This document shows, piece after piece, positions 25,688-33,635 of a DNA stretch of 34,769 bases. Source of the stretch: Planctomycetota bacterium (lineage in GTDB: Bacteria > Planctomycetota > Phycisphaerae > Phycisphaerales > UBA1924); assembly GCA_003696725.1 (NCBI GenBank), contig RFGI01000006.1:1-34769 (forward strand), given 5' to 3'. Each line of letters opens with the position of its first letter. Within the stretch, counting starts at the first letter, position 1. The notes beneath the pieces are model-generated. The model ran no database searches. It was not told where the DNA came from and saw only the letters and a program-made list of their open reading frames with translations. The translations under genes were made by a program, and so were the position numbers.

Positions 25688-26554
25688 TCACAGGCCGAGC
25701 AGCCGGCTCAGCGTCCGGGCCCGTTCGAGAAGATTCAACCTCAGCGGGCCGGCCGCGTTGTGGCGCATGGCGATCACTGTCAGGTCGTCCTCGGGGTCGC
25801 CCCCGGCGCGGAACTGACGCAGGCGCTGGAGCGTCTGAGGGATCAGCCGGTCGGTGGCCCAGACCGCCACGCCGTCGAGGAGATCCGCCAGCCCGTCCTC
25901 CCCGAGTTGCCGGCCGTCGGCGCCGCGGCCCTCGATCAGGGCGTCGGTGTACATCATCACCTCGTCGCCGGGCGCCAGAGGAATGGCGAACTGCGCGTAG
26001 TCGGTGTCGTCAATCACGCCCAGCGGCAAGCCCGACGCCCCGCCCGTCGCATCCGTCACCGCGGCGGGCGAGCCGGCGTCGATCGGCGCCCACCCGGCCT
26101 GGCCCGCGCGGCGGAGCATCGGCCTGGGGTGCCCCGCGTTGCAGACGATCAGATGGTCCGACCCGGCGTCGTACGTCGCCAGGAGCGCCGTGGCGTATTG
26201 GCCCATCCGCGCCAGTTCGCCGAAGGATCGGTTCAGCGCCCGGGCGATGCCGGCCTGATCGGCCCGGTTCACGTTCCGCCGGACCTGCCGGCGGAGGGTG
26301 CGTGCGAGGGCGTCGACGCCCTCGCCGTGCCCCGATACGTCCGCCAGCGCGAACCGCGCCAAGCACCCTTGCATGCACAGCGTCAGGTAGTAGACGTCGC
26401 CCCCGCCCGCGGCGCCGGCGTACGGCTCGCTGTACACCCACACGTCCAGGCCCGTCGTCGAGACGGCCGTGTTCACCGCGGCGTTGCCGCCCCAGACCTC
26501 GGCGCAGTGCAGCGTGATCGGGCCCGGCTCGCCCGGCGCAGCCGGCGCGCTCAT
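25688..26554 (-). CDS. SpoIIE/RsbU-type PP2C serine phosphatase
   Basis: The 288-residue single-domain phosphatase shows the metal-binding motifs GGDVYYL (D53), ALADVSGHGEGV (D72, G75-H76-G77), DEVMMYTDALIEGR and the final Asp pair in EDDLTVIAMR. Enzymes of this type dephosphorylate anti-anti-sigma factors in partner-switching pathways. No sensor domain or STAS/HPK-like kinase is attached or adjacent. The ATG overlaps the stop of the upstream B12/MeaB gene (ATGA), so the two are translated as a pair. That pairing is unusual and suggests that the phosphatase acts in a pathway linked to cobalamin enzymes, though this is inference. Confidence 0.9.
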   Translation of the reverse strand: MSAPAAPGEPGPITLHCAEVWGGNAAVNTAVSTTGLDVWVYSEPYAGAAGGGDVYYLTLCMQGCLARFALADVSGHGEGVDALARTLRRQVRRNVNRADQAGIARALNRSFGELARMGQYATALLATYDAGSDHLIVCNAGHPRPMLRRAGQAGWAPIDAGSPAAVTDATGGASGLPLGVIDDTDYAQFAIPLAPGDEVMMYTDALIEGRGADGRQLGEDGLADLLDGVAVWATDRLIPQTLQRLRQFRAGGDPEDDLTVIAMRHNAAGPLRLNLLERARTLSRLLGL

Positions 26555-27726
26555 CCCGCCCCGCCCGCCGAGCCCAGCAGCGTCGCCAGCGCCTCGGGCA
26601 CGCCCCGGCCTTTGGTGGCGACCGTCTCGACGATGGGCCGGGCGCCGGCGATGTCGCGCAGGTCGCGCACCAGCTCGTTCTCGCCCGGGTGGTCGGCCTT
26701 GTTGCAGATGAAGACGTCGGCGATCTCCAGGATCCCGGCCTTGTCCATCTGCACGGCGTCGCCCATCCCCGGCGTGAGCACCACCGCCGTGGCGTCCACG
26801 TGGTCGCGGATGCGGGTCTCGTTCTGCCCGGCGCCGACGGTCTCGACGAAGACCAGATCGAACGCCGGCGCCCCGCCGACCTCGCACCCGCCGATCAGCT
26901 CCAGGATCTCGTCCAAGCCCGCGTAGTCCTCGCCGCGGATCGCCAGCGAGCGGTAGTACACCGACTCGCCCAGGCGGTTGAAGTCCACCCGCAGGCGGTC
27001 GCCCAGGAGCGCCCCGCCCGTGATCGGGCTCATCGGGTCGAACGCGACGACCGCGACGCGCGGCGGCGACTCTTCCCCGGCCGCCCGGATGCGCTCGGCG
27101 GCGAGCTGCGCCACCAGCGTGCTCTTGCCCGCCCCGGGCGATCCCGTGACCCCCACGACCCGCGCCGGCCGACGCCGGGCCGCCCCCGGCCGCACGCCCG
27201 CGCCCGCGTGCACCCGGGTGATGTCCCGCGCCAGCTGCGCCACCGGGTGGCCCGTCTCGACCCGCTCGGCGAGCGGGCGGACCTCCTCGCGCACGGCGTC
27301 GACCACCTCCGTCAGGCTCACGCCGGTGGTCGAGAGCCGCTTGATCCCCGCGTCCAGCAGCGCCCGGAAGTCCTCCTGCGGCAGGATCCCGCCCATGTGC
27401 ACCGGGATGTCCGGCCGGCCGACCTCCTTCAGCGACTCGATCAGCTTGGGCCCGAGCACCAGGTGCGAGTTGCTCATCATCGACGCGGCGATGACGTCGC
27501 AGTCCTCATCTCGCGCGCCGATCGCCAGGCTCATCGGCGTCTGCCACAGCCCCGAGTAGATCACGTGCACGCCCGAATCCCGCAGCGCCCGCGCCAGCAC
27601 CTTCACGCCGCGGTCGTGCCCGTCCAGGCCCATCTTGCCCAGCAGGACCCGCGGGCGGTGGTCCAGCCCCGCGCAGCGGTCGGCCTTCTCGAACTCCGTG
27701 GTCGGGGTGTGCGTGGTCGTGGTCAT
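26551..27726 (-). CDS. Cobalamin-binding domain fused to a MeaB/ArgK GTPase chaperone
   Basis: The 391-residue protein joins two domains. Residues 24-155 match the B12-binding half of acyl-CoA mutases: VLLGKMGLDGHDRGVKVLARAL, with H37 in D-x-H-x-x-G as the lower cobalt ligand, then SMMSNSHL and HMGGILPQEDF. Residues 165-391 are a MeaB-type G3E GTPase: P-loop GSPGAGKST (195-203), AFDPMSPITGGALLGDRLR, VETVGAGQNE (295-303) and NKAD (342-345). MeaB gates cofactor loading and protects methylmalonyl-CoA-type mutases. The order matches IcmF without its mutase barrel, so a separate large mutase subunit must exist elsewhere. No ribosome site is evident. The downstream phosphatase overlaps by four bases. 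Confidence 0.9.
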   Translation of the reverse strand: MTTTTHTPTTEFEKADRCAGLDHRPRVLLGKMGLDGHDRGVKVLARALRDSGVHVIYSGLWQTPMSLAIGARDEDCDVIAASMMSNSHLVLGPKLIESLKEVGRPDIPVHMGGILPQEDFRALLDAGIKRLSTTGVSLTEVVDAVREEVRPLAERVETGHPVAQLARDITRVHAGAGVRPGAARRRPARVVGVTGSPGAGKSTLVAQLAAERIRAAGEESPPRVAVVAFDPMSPITGGALLGDRLRVDFNRLGESVYYRSLAIRGEDYAGLDEILELIGGCEVGGAPAFDLVFVETVGAGQNETRIRDHVDATAVVLTPGMGDAVQMDKAGILEIADVFICNKADHPGENELVRDLRDIAGARPIVETVATKGRGVPEALATLLGSAGGAG

Positions 27727-27796
27727 GAGGGTCGGCGTGGGGTCGTGTGCGGTTCAGGAGGCAGGCGGCCAGAACGCCACGATAGCGGCACGCCGA

Positions 27797-28315
27797 TCAG
27801 CCGAGCCCGAGGCGATCGGCCGCGGCGCCCCCCGGCGCGATCACCTGCGCGACCTCCGCCGCCGCCGCCCGCTGGCCCGGCCACATGAACGCCTCCTCGA
27901 TCCCTTCGGCGGAGACCCACCGATGCCCGTCGTGCTCCTCGTTGAGCCTCGGCGCCCAGCCCGGCGACGCCCGCACCGCGAAGCACGGGCTGAGCACCAC
28001 CGAGTCCGCCGCAGCCAAGTAGTACGGGTGGACCCCCTCAAGCTGCCAGAACCCCAGCCATTCGGAGTCCGATCGGCCCAGGCCCACCTCCTCCAGGATC
28101 TCGCGCGTCGCGCACCCGACGGCGCTCTCGCCCGGCTCGATGTGCCCCATCAGGGGATGCCAGCCGCCGGCCATCGGCGGTCGAGCCCGGCGCACCTGCA
28201 GCAGTTCGACCCCGGCGCGGGCCGCCCTGAACACGTACACCTCAACGATGTCCGTGCGCAGGGTCGGCCCCGGGACCGGCGTTCGGCGGTAGCCGTCGGC
28301 GTCGCGCCCGCTCAT
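27797..28315 (-). CDS. NUDIX hydrolase
   Basis: The 172-residue protein has an intact Nudix box at 57-79, GHIEPGESAVGCATREILEEVGL, with the REILEE Mg2+ ligands present. The flanking strands (IVEVYVFRAARAGVELLQVRR) fit the fold. Substrate specificity is not readable. In folate synthesis, dihydroneopterin triphosphate is hydrolysed by a Nudix enzyme in some bacteria; coupling to pabB by an ATGA overlap makes that role attractive but unproven. The start at 28315 is set by that overlap. An upstream ATG at 28390 lies inside pabB. Confidence 0.9.
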   Translation of the reverse strand: MSGRDADGYRRTPVPGPTLRTDIVEVYVFRAARAGVELLQVRRARPPMAGGWHPLMGHIEPGESAVGCATREILEEVGLGRSDSEWLGFWQLEGVHPYYLAAADSVVLSPCFAVRASPGWAPRLNEEHDGHRWVSAEGIEEAFMWPGQRAAAAEVAQVIAPGGAAADRLGLG

Positions 28316-29652
28316 CCGGGGCGCCCCGTCGGCGCCGCCCTCGCGAGAGCCCGGCGCAGGCCCGCGGCTTTGGCCTCGGTCTCGGCCCACTCGGCGCTCG
28401 GCTCCGAGCCCGCCACGATCCCGCCGCCCACGGCGTACTCGAGCGCGCCGCCCCGCACCACCGCGGTGCGGATCGCGACGCTCATCACCGCCGCGCCGTC
28501 ATCACCGACGAACCCGACCGCCCCGTAGTGCGGGCCGCGCGGCGAGCGCTCCAGCTCGGCGATGATCTGCATGGCCCGGATCTTCGGCGCCCCGGTGATC
28601 GAGCCCGCCGGGAACGACGCCTCGACCAGATCGGCGACCGTCGCGCCCGCGCGAATCCGGCCCTCGACCGTAGCGACGCCGTGCCAGACGCCCGCGCGGC
28701 GGTCGCGCGACCCGTGCCGTTCGATCGACCTCGCGTCCGTGACCCGCACCGAGCCGTACTCGCACACCCGCCCCAGGTCGTTGCGCATGAGATCGACGAT
28801 CATGGCGAGTTCCGCCGCATCTTTCGCCGACGCCGCCAGCCGGTCCGGCGGGGCTGACCCGGGCGCCGTTCCCTTGATGGGCCGCGTCACGACCCGTCCG
28901 GTCCCGGCGTCGACGCGCAGGAAGAGCTCGGGGCTCAGCGACACGACGGCCTCGCCCGCCGCCGGGCCCTCGACCAGCGCCCCGTACGCCGGCGCTGTCG
29001 CGTTGAGCAGGTGAAGAAACAGCGCCCGCGGCGAGCCCGCGAACTCGGCCCGAAGCCGCCGCGTCAGGTTCACCTGGAAGACGTCCCCGGCCCGGATGTG
29101 CTCGAGCGCCCGGTGGACCATCGCCTCGTGCGTCGCTCTCGCCCGGGCGTCGCCCCCGTCGGCCAGCAGCGGCCCGACCGCGTGATTGTCGGGCGACCGT
29201 GCCGGGCCCGCGAGCTCGATCGGCGGGATCGCGGCGGGATCGCCCACACTGAACCACGCGCCCGTCGCCGAGTCGTGCGCCAAGGCGCCCTCGCACCGGT
29301 ACAGGCGAGCGACCGGGACCGCCGCCGGGAACGTCCCCGCCGCGGGCTCGATGACCCCGCCGAGCTCGTACCCCAGCCAGCCGATCCACCCGGACCGCAA
29401 CGGCGGGTCGTTCGGTGTGGCCACGCGCCCAGCCCTCGGCGATGGCGAGAGCGCCTCGCGCACGGCGGGCCACGAGGTTGCCGACGGCCCGGGCCGGGCG
29501 AGGATCGACCAGCGTCCGCCGACGCCCCGCGCGTCGGCCCCGATCAGCGCCGCCAGGGGCTCGCCCACGGGCCAGCGCGCGATCGCTTCGGCCGGGCTCG
29601 CGCGCCACGCCAGCCGGCGAACCTCTGTCGAACCCGCGCACACGCCCGCCAT
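28312..29652 (-). CDS. pabB: Aminodeoxychorismate synthase component I (PabB)
   Basis: PabB converts chorismate and ammonia to 4-amino-4-deoxychorismate for folate synthesis. The chorismate-enzyme core is seen in HIRAGDVFQVNLTRRL (185-200), SLSPELFLRV and RPIKGTAPG. K260 of PIKGT is the residue that separates PabB from TrpE, which has PIAGT. DLMRNDLGRVCEYGSVRV, EASFPAGSITGAPKIRAMQII and EYAVGGGIVAGSEPSAEWAETEAKA follow. Around 317-333 the usual HL-x-S-T-V-E-G-x motif reads RRAGVWHGVATVEGRI after a basic stretch. The glutaminase partner PabA is not adjacent. TATCAT lies eight bases before ATG with no Shine-Dalgarno (leaderless candidate). It shares a 122-bp divergent gap with ppdK. Confidence 0.92.
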   Translation of the reverse strand: MAGVCAGSTEVRRLAWRASPAEAIARWPVGEPLAALIGADARGVGGRWSILARPGPSATSWPAVREALSPSPRAGRVATPNDPPLRSGWIGWLGYELGGVIEPAAGTFPAAVPVARLYRCEGALAHDSATGAWFSVGDPAAIPPIELAGPARSPDNHAVGPLLADGGDARARATHEAMVHRALEHIRAGDVFQVNLTRRLRAEFAGSPRALFLHLLNATAPAYGALVEGPAAGEAVVSLSPELFLRVDAGTGRVVTRPIKGTAPGSAPPDRLAASAKDAAELAMIVDLMRNDLGRVCEYGSVRVTDARSIERHGSRDRRAGVWHGVATVEGRIRAGATVADLVEASFPAGSITGAPKIRAMQIIAELERSPRGPHYGAVGFVGDDGAAVMSVAIRTAVVRGGALEYAVGGGIVAGSEPSAEWAETEAKAAGLRRALARAAPTGRPG

Positions 29653-29774
29653 GAGCGCGCATGATAGGGCGGCGGCCGCCTGCGCTCGCCCCGCGGGTAC
29701 ACTGCACGCTTGACGCGCCGCCCGTCACGGACGCCCCGACCCGCGGCGCCCCCCGATCCATCAACGAGAGATCC

Positions 29775-32600
29775 ATGGCCGCCACACGAAAGAAGAAGAA
29801 AAAGACGAAAACCGCTCGCGTGTCGGGCGCCGGGAAGAAAGCCCGCGTCGGGTCGAAGTCCGGGACGACCTCCCGCGCGACCAAGCGCCCCTCGACGCGC
29901 AAGAAAGTGTCGCGCAAGACCCCGACCAAGAAGAAGCCGGCCCGCGCCGCGGGCGCCTCCCGCCGCGCGACCCGCATGACCTACTTCTTCAGCCCGGGCT
30001 CGTCCGACGGCGACGGCTCGATGAAGGGGCTCCTCGGGGGCAAGGGGGCCAACCTCGCCGAGATGTGCCGGATCGGCCTGCCCGTCCCGCCCGGGTTCAC
30101 CATCACCACGGCGGTGTGCGCCGCGTACTACGACGCCGGCCGGCGCCTGCCCGAGATCCTGATGGACGAGGTCGCCCGGCGCGTCCGCCGGCTCGAGCGC
30201 GAGACCGGCAAGCGATTCGGCGATGCGAGCGACCCGCTGCTGGTCTCGGTGCGCTCGGGCGCGGCCGTCTCCATGCCGGGGATGATGGACACGGTGCTGA
30301 ACCTCGGCCTGACCGACGCCGCCGTCGCCGGCCTCGCCGAGCAGACCCAGAACCCGCGCTTCGCGTACGACGCCTACCGCCGGCTCATCAACATGTACGG
30401 CGACGTCGTCATGGGCGTCGCCCACGAGCACTTCGAGCGCGCCTTCGACGTGGTCAAGGACCGCTACGGCGTGTCGGCGGACACCGACGTCCCCGCCGAG
30501 GGCCTCGCCGAGCTGTGCGAGGAGTACAAGCGGGTGTACCGCGCCCACACCCGGCGCCCGTTCCCGCAGGATCCGATGCAGCAGCTGCGCCTGGCGATCG
30601 AGGCGGTGTTCAAGTCCTGGCAAACGCCGCGCGCCGTCCGCTACCGACAGATCAACAGCATCACCGGCCTGACCGGGACGGCCGTCAACGTCCAGGCGAT
30701 GGTCTTCGGCAACATGGGCGAGGACTCGGGCACGGGCGTCGCGTTCACGCGGAACCCTTCCACCGGCGAGGACGAGCTCTACGGCGAGTTCCTGGTCAAC
30801 GCCCAGGGCGAGGACGTCGTCGCCGGCATCCGCACGCCGCGGCCCATCGGCGAGATGGCCGACTGGAACAAGGCCGTCTACGCCCGGCTGCTGCGCGTCA
30901 AGAAGACGCTCGAGTCGCACTACCGCGACATGCAGGACATCGAGTTCACCGTGGAGCGCGGCCGGCTCTTCATGCTCCAGACCCGCACCGGCAAGAGGAC
31001 CGGCTTCGCCGCCGTGCGCATCGCGTGCGACCTGGCCCGCTCGCGCCGGATCACGCGCGACGAGGCCCTGGCCCGCATCCCCGCGGGCGACCTGATCCAG
31101 CTGCTCCTGCCGCGCTTCGACGACGAGGCCAAACGCGGCGCCGAGGTCTTGGCCACGGGGCTGCCGGCCTCGCCCGGCGTCGCGGTGGGCAAGCCCGCCT
31201 TCACCGCCGACGAAGCCGTCCGCCGCGCCCGCGACGGTGAGCGCGTCATCCTCGTCCGGCAGGAGACCTCGCCCGAGGACATCGACGGGATGCACTCGGC
31301 GGTCGGGATTCTCACCTCGACGGGCGGCATGACCTCGCACGCCGCCGTGGTGGCCCGCGGGTGGGGCAAGTGCTGCGTCGCCGGCGCCGGGGCGATCTCC
31401 ATCGACCCCGAGCAGGGCCGATTCATCGTGGGTGGCCGGTCCTTCTGGCGCGACGACGTGATCTCCCTGGACGGCTCGACGGGCCAGGTCATGGCCGGGG
31501 AGATCAAGACCACCGACCCCGAGCTCTCGGGCGACTTCGAGACGGTGATGGCCTGGGCCGACCGCCGTCGGCGCCTCGCCGTTCGCACCAACGCCGACAC
31601 CCCCGCCGACGCGCGCCGGGCCCGCGAGTTCGGCGCCCAGGGCATCGGCCTGTGCCGGACCGAGCACATGTTCTTCGAGGGCGACCGCATCGACGCCATG
31701 CGCGAGATGATCCTCGCCGAGGACGAGCCCCGACGCCGGGCCGCCCTGGACACACTCCTGCCGTATCAGCGCGAGGACTTCGTCGGCATCTTCACCGCCA
31801 TGGACGGGCTGCCCGTCACCGTGCGCCTCCTGGACCCGCCCCTGCACGAGTTCCTCCCGCAGGACGACGCGGCCCAGGCCCACCTGGCCGCGCGCACCGG
31901 GCTCCCCGTCGAGGACATCCGCCGCCGCGTCGCCGCCCTGCACGAGGCCAACCCCATGCTCGGGCACCGCGGCTGCCGGCTCGCGATCACCTACCCCGAG
32001 ATCCTCGAGATGCAGGTCACGGCGATCGTCCACGCCGCGATCGACTGCCTCGAGCATGGGCGCAGACCCAAGCCCGAGATCATGATCCCCCTCGTCGGTG
32101 TGCGGGCCGAGCTGGCGCTCCTGCGACAGAAAACCCTCGACACGATCACGCGCGTCAAGAAAGACCGCGGCTGGTCCAAGAAACTCGCCATCCCCGTCGG
32201 CACCATGATCGAGATCCCGCGGGCGTGTGTGACGGCCGACGAGATCGCCGCCGAGGCCGACTTCTTCTCCTTCGGCACCAACGACCTGACGCAGCTGACC
32301 TTCGGCTACAGCCGCGACGACATCAACACCTTCCTCCCCGACTACCTGGACCAGGAGATCCTGCCTCGCGACCCCTTCCAAACCATCGACCGCGCCGGCG
32401 TCGGCGCTCTGGTCGAGATGGCGATCCGGAAAGGCCGGGCCGCGCGCCAGCGCCTCAAGATCGGCATCTGCGGGGAGCACGGCGGGGACCCCGACAGCGT
32501 CTTCTTCTGCCACGACGCGGGGCTCGACTACGTCTCGTGCTCGCCCTTCCGCGTGCCCATCGCGCGCCTCGCCGCGGCCCAGGCGGTCATCCGGACGTGA
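29775..32600 (+). CDS. ppdK: Pyruvate phosphate dikinase with a Lys/Arg-rich N-terminal tail
   Basis: This enzyme interconverts pyruvate + ATP + Pi and PEP + AMP + PPi. The canonical start MTYFFSPGSSDGDGSMKGLLGGKGANLAEM begins only at residue 68. ATP-grasp motifs (SVRSGAAVSMPGMMDTVLNLG, VAFTRNPSTGEDELYGEFL) are followed by the swivelling phosphohistidine domain (GGMTSHAAVVARG, H522) and the PEP barrel ending KIGICGEHGGDP (C899 as acid/base). Residues 2-67 hold 16 Lys and 11 Arg with no acidic residue, like a histone H1-type tail. GAGAG lies five bases before this ATG, while the ATG at 29976 has no ribosome site, so the tail is likely translated. The total length is 941. TACACT (29698-29703) may be a -10. 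Confidence 0.96.
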   Translation: MAATRKKKKKTKTARVSGAGKKARVGSKSGTTSRATKRPSTRKKVSRKTPTKKKPARAAGASRRATRMTYFFSPGSSDGDGSMKGLLGGKGANLAEMCRIGLPVPPGFTITTAVCAAYYDAGRRLPEILMDEVARRVRRLERETGKRFGDASDPLLVSVRSGAAVSMPGMMDTVLNLGLTDAAVAGLAEQTQNPRFAYDAYRRLINMYGDVVMGVAHEHFERAFDVVKDRYGVSADTDVPAEGLAELCEEYKRVYRAHTRRPFPQDPMQQLRLAIEAVFKSWQTPRAVRYRQINSITGLTGTAVNVQAMVFGNMGEDSGTGVAFTRNPSTGEDELYGEFLVNAQGEDVVAGIRTPRPIGEMADWNKAVYARLLRVKKTLESHYRDMQDIEFTVERGRLFMLQTRTGKRTGFAAVRIACDLARSRRITRDEALARIPAGDLIQLLLPRFDDEAKRGAEVLATGLPASPGVAVGKPAFTADEAVRRARDGERVILVRQETSPEDIDGMHSAVGILTSTGGMTSHAAVVARGWGKCCVAGAGAISIDPEQGRFIVGGRSFWRDDVISLDGSTGQVMAGEIKTTDPELSGDFETVMAWADRRRRLAVRTNADTPADARRAREFGAQGIGLCRTEHMFFEGDRIDAMREMILAEDEPRRRAALDTLLPYQREDFVGIFTAMDGLPVTVRLLDPPLHEFLPQDDAAQAHLAARTGLPVEDIRRRVAALHEANPMLGHRGCRLAITYPEILEMQVTAIVHAAIDCLEHGRRPKPEIMIPLVGVRAELALLRQKTLDTITRVKKDRGWSKKLAIPVGTMIEIPRACVTADEIAAEADFFSFGTNDLTQLTFGYSRDDINTFLPDYLDQEILPRDPFQTIDRAGVGALVEMAIRKGRAARQRLKIGICGEHGGDPDSVFFCHDAGLDYVSCSPFRVPIARLAAAQAVIRT

Positions 32601-32696
32601 CCCAAGCAGAGAGCGATTGCAACCGATCAGTCCCGTTCGCAGCGCCGGGCAAAGCCCCATAATCACTGCCAACACAGCGTTTTTTTATCTGATTGA

Positions 32697-32726
32697 GTTG
32701 CACCTGCAACGCTCATCAGGTATATT
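32697..32726 (+). promoter_or_regulatory. Promoter of the PEP-CTERM-like gene with an overlapping palindrome
   Basis: TTGCAC (32698-32703), 17 bp, then TATATT (32721-32726) make a good sigma-70-type promoter in an A+T-rich island. The palindrome GTTGCA-CC-TGCAAC (32697-32710) covers the -35, so a repressor or activator could bind there. A run of seven T (32680-32686) lies upstream without a hairpin. The rest of 32601-32679 shows no supported feature. Confidence 0.65.
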
Positions 32727-32795
32727 GCGCCGCGAGTGCTGGGCCAGACGTGTGGCAGGCCCGGAACACGTCACGGGGATGAGGAGCACGAAGAT

Positions 32796-33542
32796 ATGAA
32801 AACTGGGCTGTTCTGTTATGGTGCGCGCTCACGGCGCGCTGTCGCCGCGACGATGGCCTGCACGGCTTCGATCGGCTTGATCGGCCCCGCCCCGTGCCGG
32901 GCCGGCGTGATCGATCAGAATAACCCGATCGCCAGCCCCGGGAACGCGGATTCATTCGATCCGTTTCAGGAGCTGGGCCAGACCTTCACCGTCGGAATCA
33001 CCGGCCAGCTGGCCAGCATCGATGTCATGATGTTCCGCCACGCGTCGCTGACCCAGCCGACGCTCGACGCCGTGCTCACGCTGTACGACGCCAGCGGCGA
33101 CCTCCCGACGGCGACGGTGCTGGGGTCCGCCAGCGTCGCCGCCGCCGACGTGCCGTCCATCCAGCCTTCGCAACTCATGGACTTTGTCTCGTTCGACCTG
33201 ACAGCGCTGAACATCAACGTCACCGCGGGTCAGACGCTGGCGTGGGGGCTCGTCAGCGGGACGGTCTCGGGCGACCTGTCGCCGACGCCCGACGCCGGGT
33301 CGTACTTTGTCGGCGCCAACGTCGGATCGGACGCCACCTACGCCGGCGGGCGCGCCTTGCTGCGGTTTTTCAGCAGTTTTCCCACCCCATCGTGGGGCGC
33401 GTGGGCCCCGCCGTTCGTGTCGCTCGACGAGGATTACGCCTTCCGGACCGTGATGGTCGGGGGCCAGATCCCGACCCCGGGGCCGATCGCGCTATTCGCG
33501 ATCTCCTGCGCAACCCTCCACCGCCGACGCCGGGCGCTGTGA
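32796..33542 (+). CDS. Secreted protein with a PEP-CTERM-like C-terminal sorting tail
   Basis: The 248-residue protein has a signal peptide (MKTGLFCYGARSRRAVAATMACTASIGLIGPAPCRAG). A Thr/Ser/Asp-rich beta-sandwich region follows (GQTFTVGITGQLASIDVMMFRH, LTLYDASGDLPT, AGQTLAWGLVSG). The C-terminus is PTPGPIALFAISCATLHRRRR: a proline-rich motif, a hydrophobic helix and a basic end, the tripartite layout of PEP-CTERM/exosortase tails. It would be exported and processed at the outer surface. The ligand or role is unknown. GAGGAG lies 10-12 bases upstream of ATG, and an independent promoter precedes it. Third-position G+C is a little lower than in neighbours, consistent with a faster-evolving surface protein. 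Confidence 0.82.
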   Translation: MKTGLFCYGARSRRAVAATMACTASIGLIGPAPCRAGVIDQNNPIASPGNADSFDPFQELGQTFTVGITGQLASIDVMMFRHASLTQPTLDAVLTLYDASGDLPTATVLGSASVAAADVPSIQPSQLMDFVSFDLTALNINVTAGQTLAWGLVSGTVSGDLSPTPDAGSYFVGANVGSDATYAGGRALLRFFSSFPTPSWGAWAPPFVSLDEDYAFRTVMVGGQIPTPGPIALFAISCATLHRRRRAL

Positions 33543-33564
33543 CCCACGTTCGGCCCGCGGCTCA

Positions 33565-33597
33565 ACGTGTCAGCGCTCGCGCGAGACGGCGACACGT
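33565..33597. terminator. Inverted repeat between convergent genes, possible bidirectional terminator
   Basis: ACGTGTC (33565-33571) pairs with GACACGT (33591-33597), and the loop contains the inner palindrome CTCGCGCGAG (33576-33585). It lies midway between the stops of the plus-strand secreted protein and the minus-strand pseudopilin. No T tract on either side. Confidence 0.4.
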
Positions 33598-33635
33598 CCG
33601 GGGTGGTCGTCGCGCGGCGTCGACCTGACCGAGGC

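Noticed and set aside
26687-27725. Cobalamin riboswitch upstream of the B12-related gene
   Set aside because: The 70-bp gap before it shows no B12-box-like sequence, and the B12/MeaB protein is not a biosynthesis or transport gene.
28680-28720. Degenerate copy of the palindromic repeat in pabB (RDRRAGVW)
   Set aside because: Only a partial resemblance to one arm (GGGCGTCTGGC); no inverted pair, so chance in G+C-rich DNA is likely.
29544-32675. A 1043-codon open frame on the minus strand opposite ppdK
   Set aside because: It is antisense to a well-supported PPDK. Long antisense frames are expected at this G+C level, and the translation is low-complexity Gly/Asp/Val/Arg with no domain.
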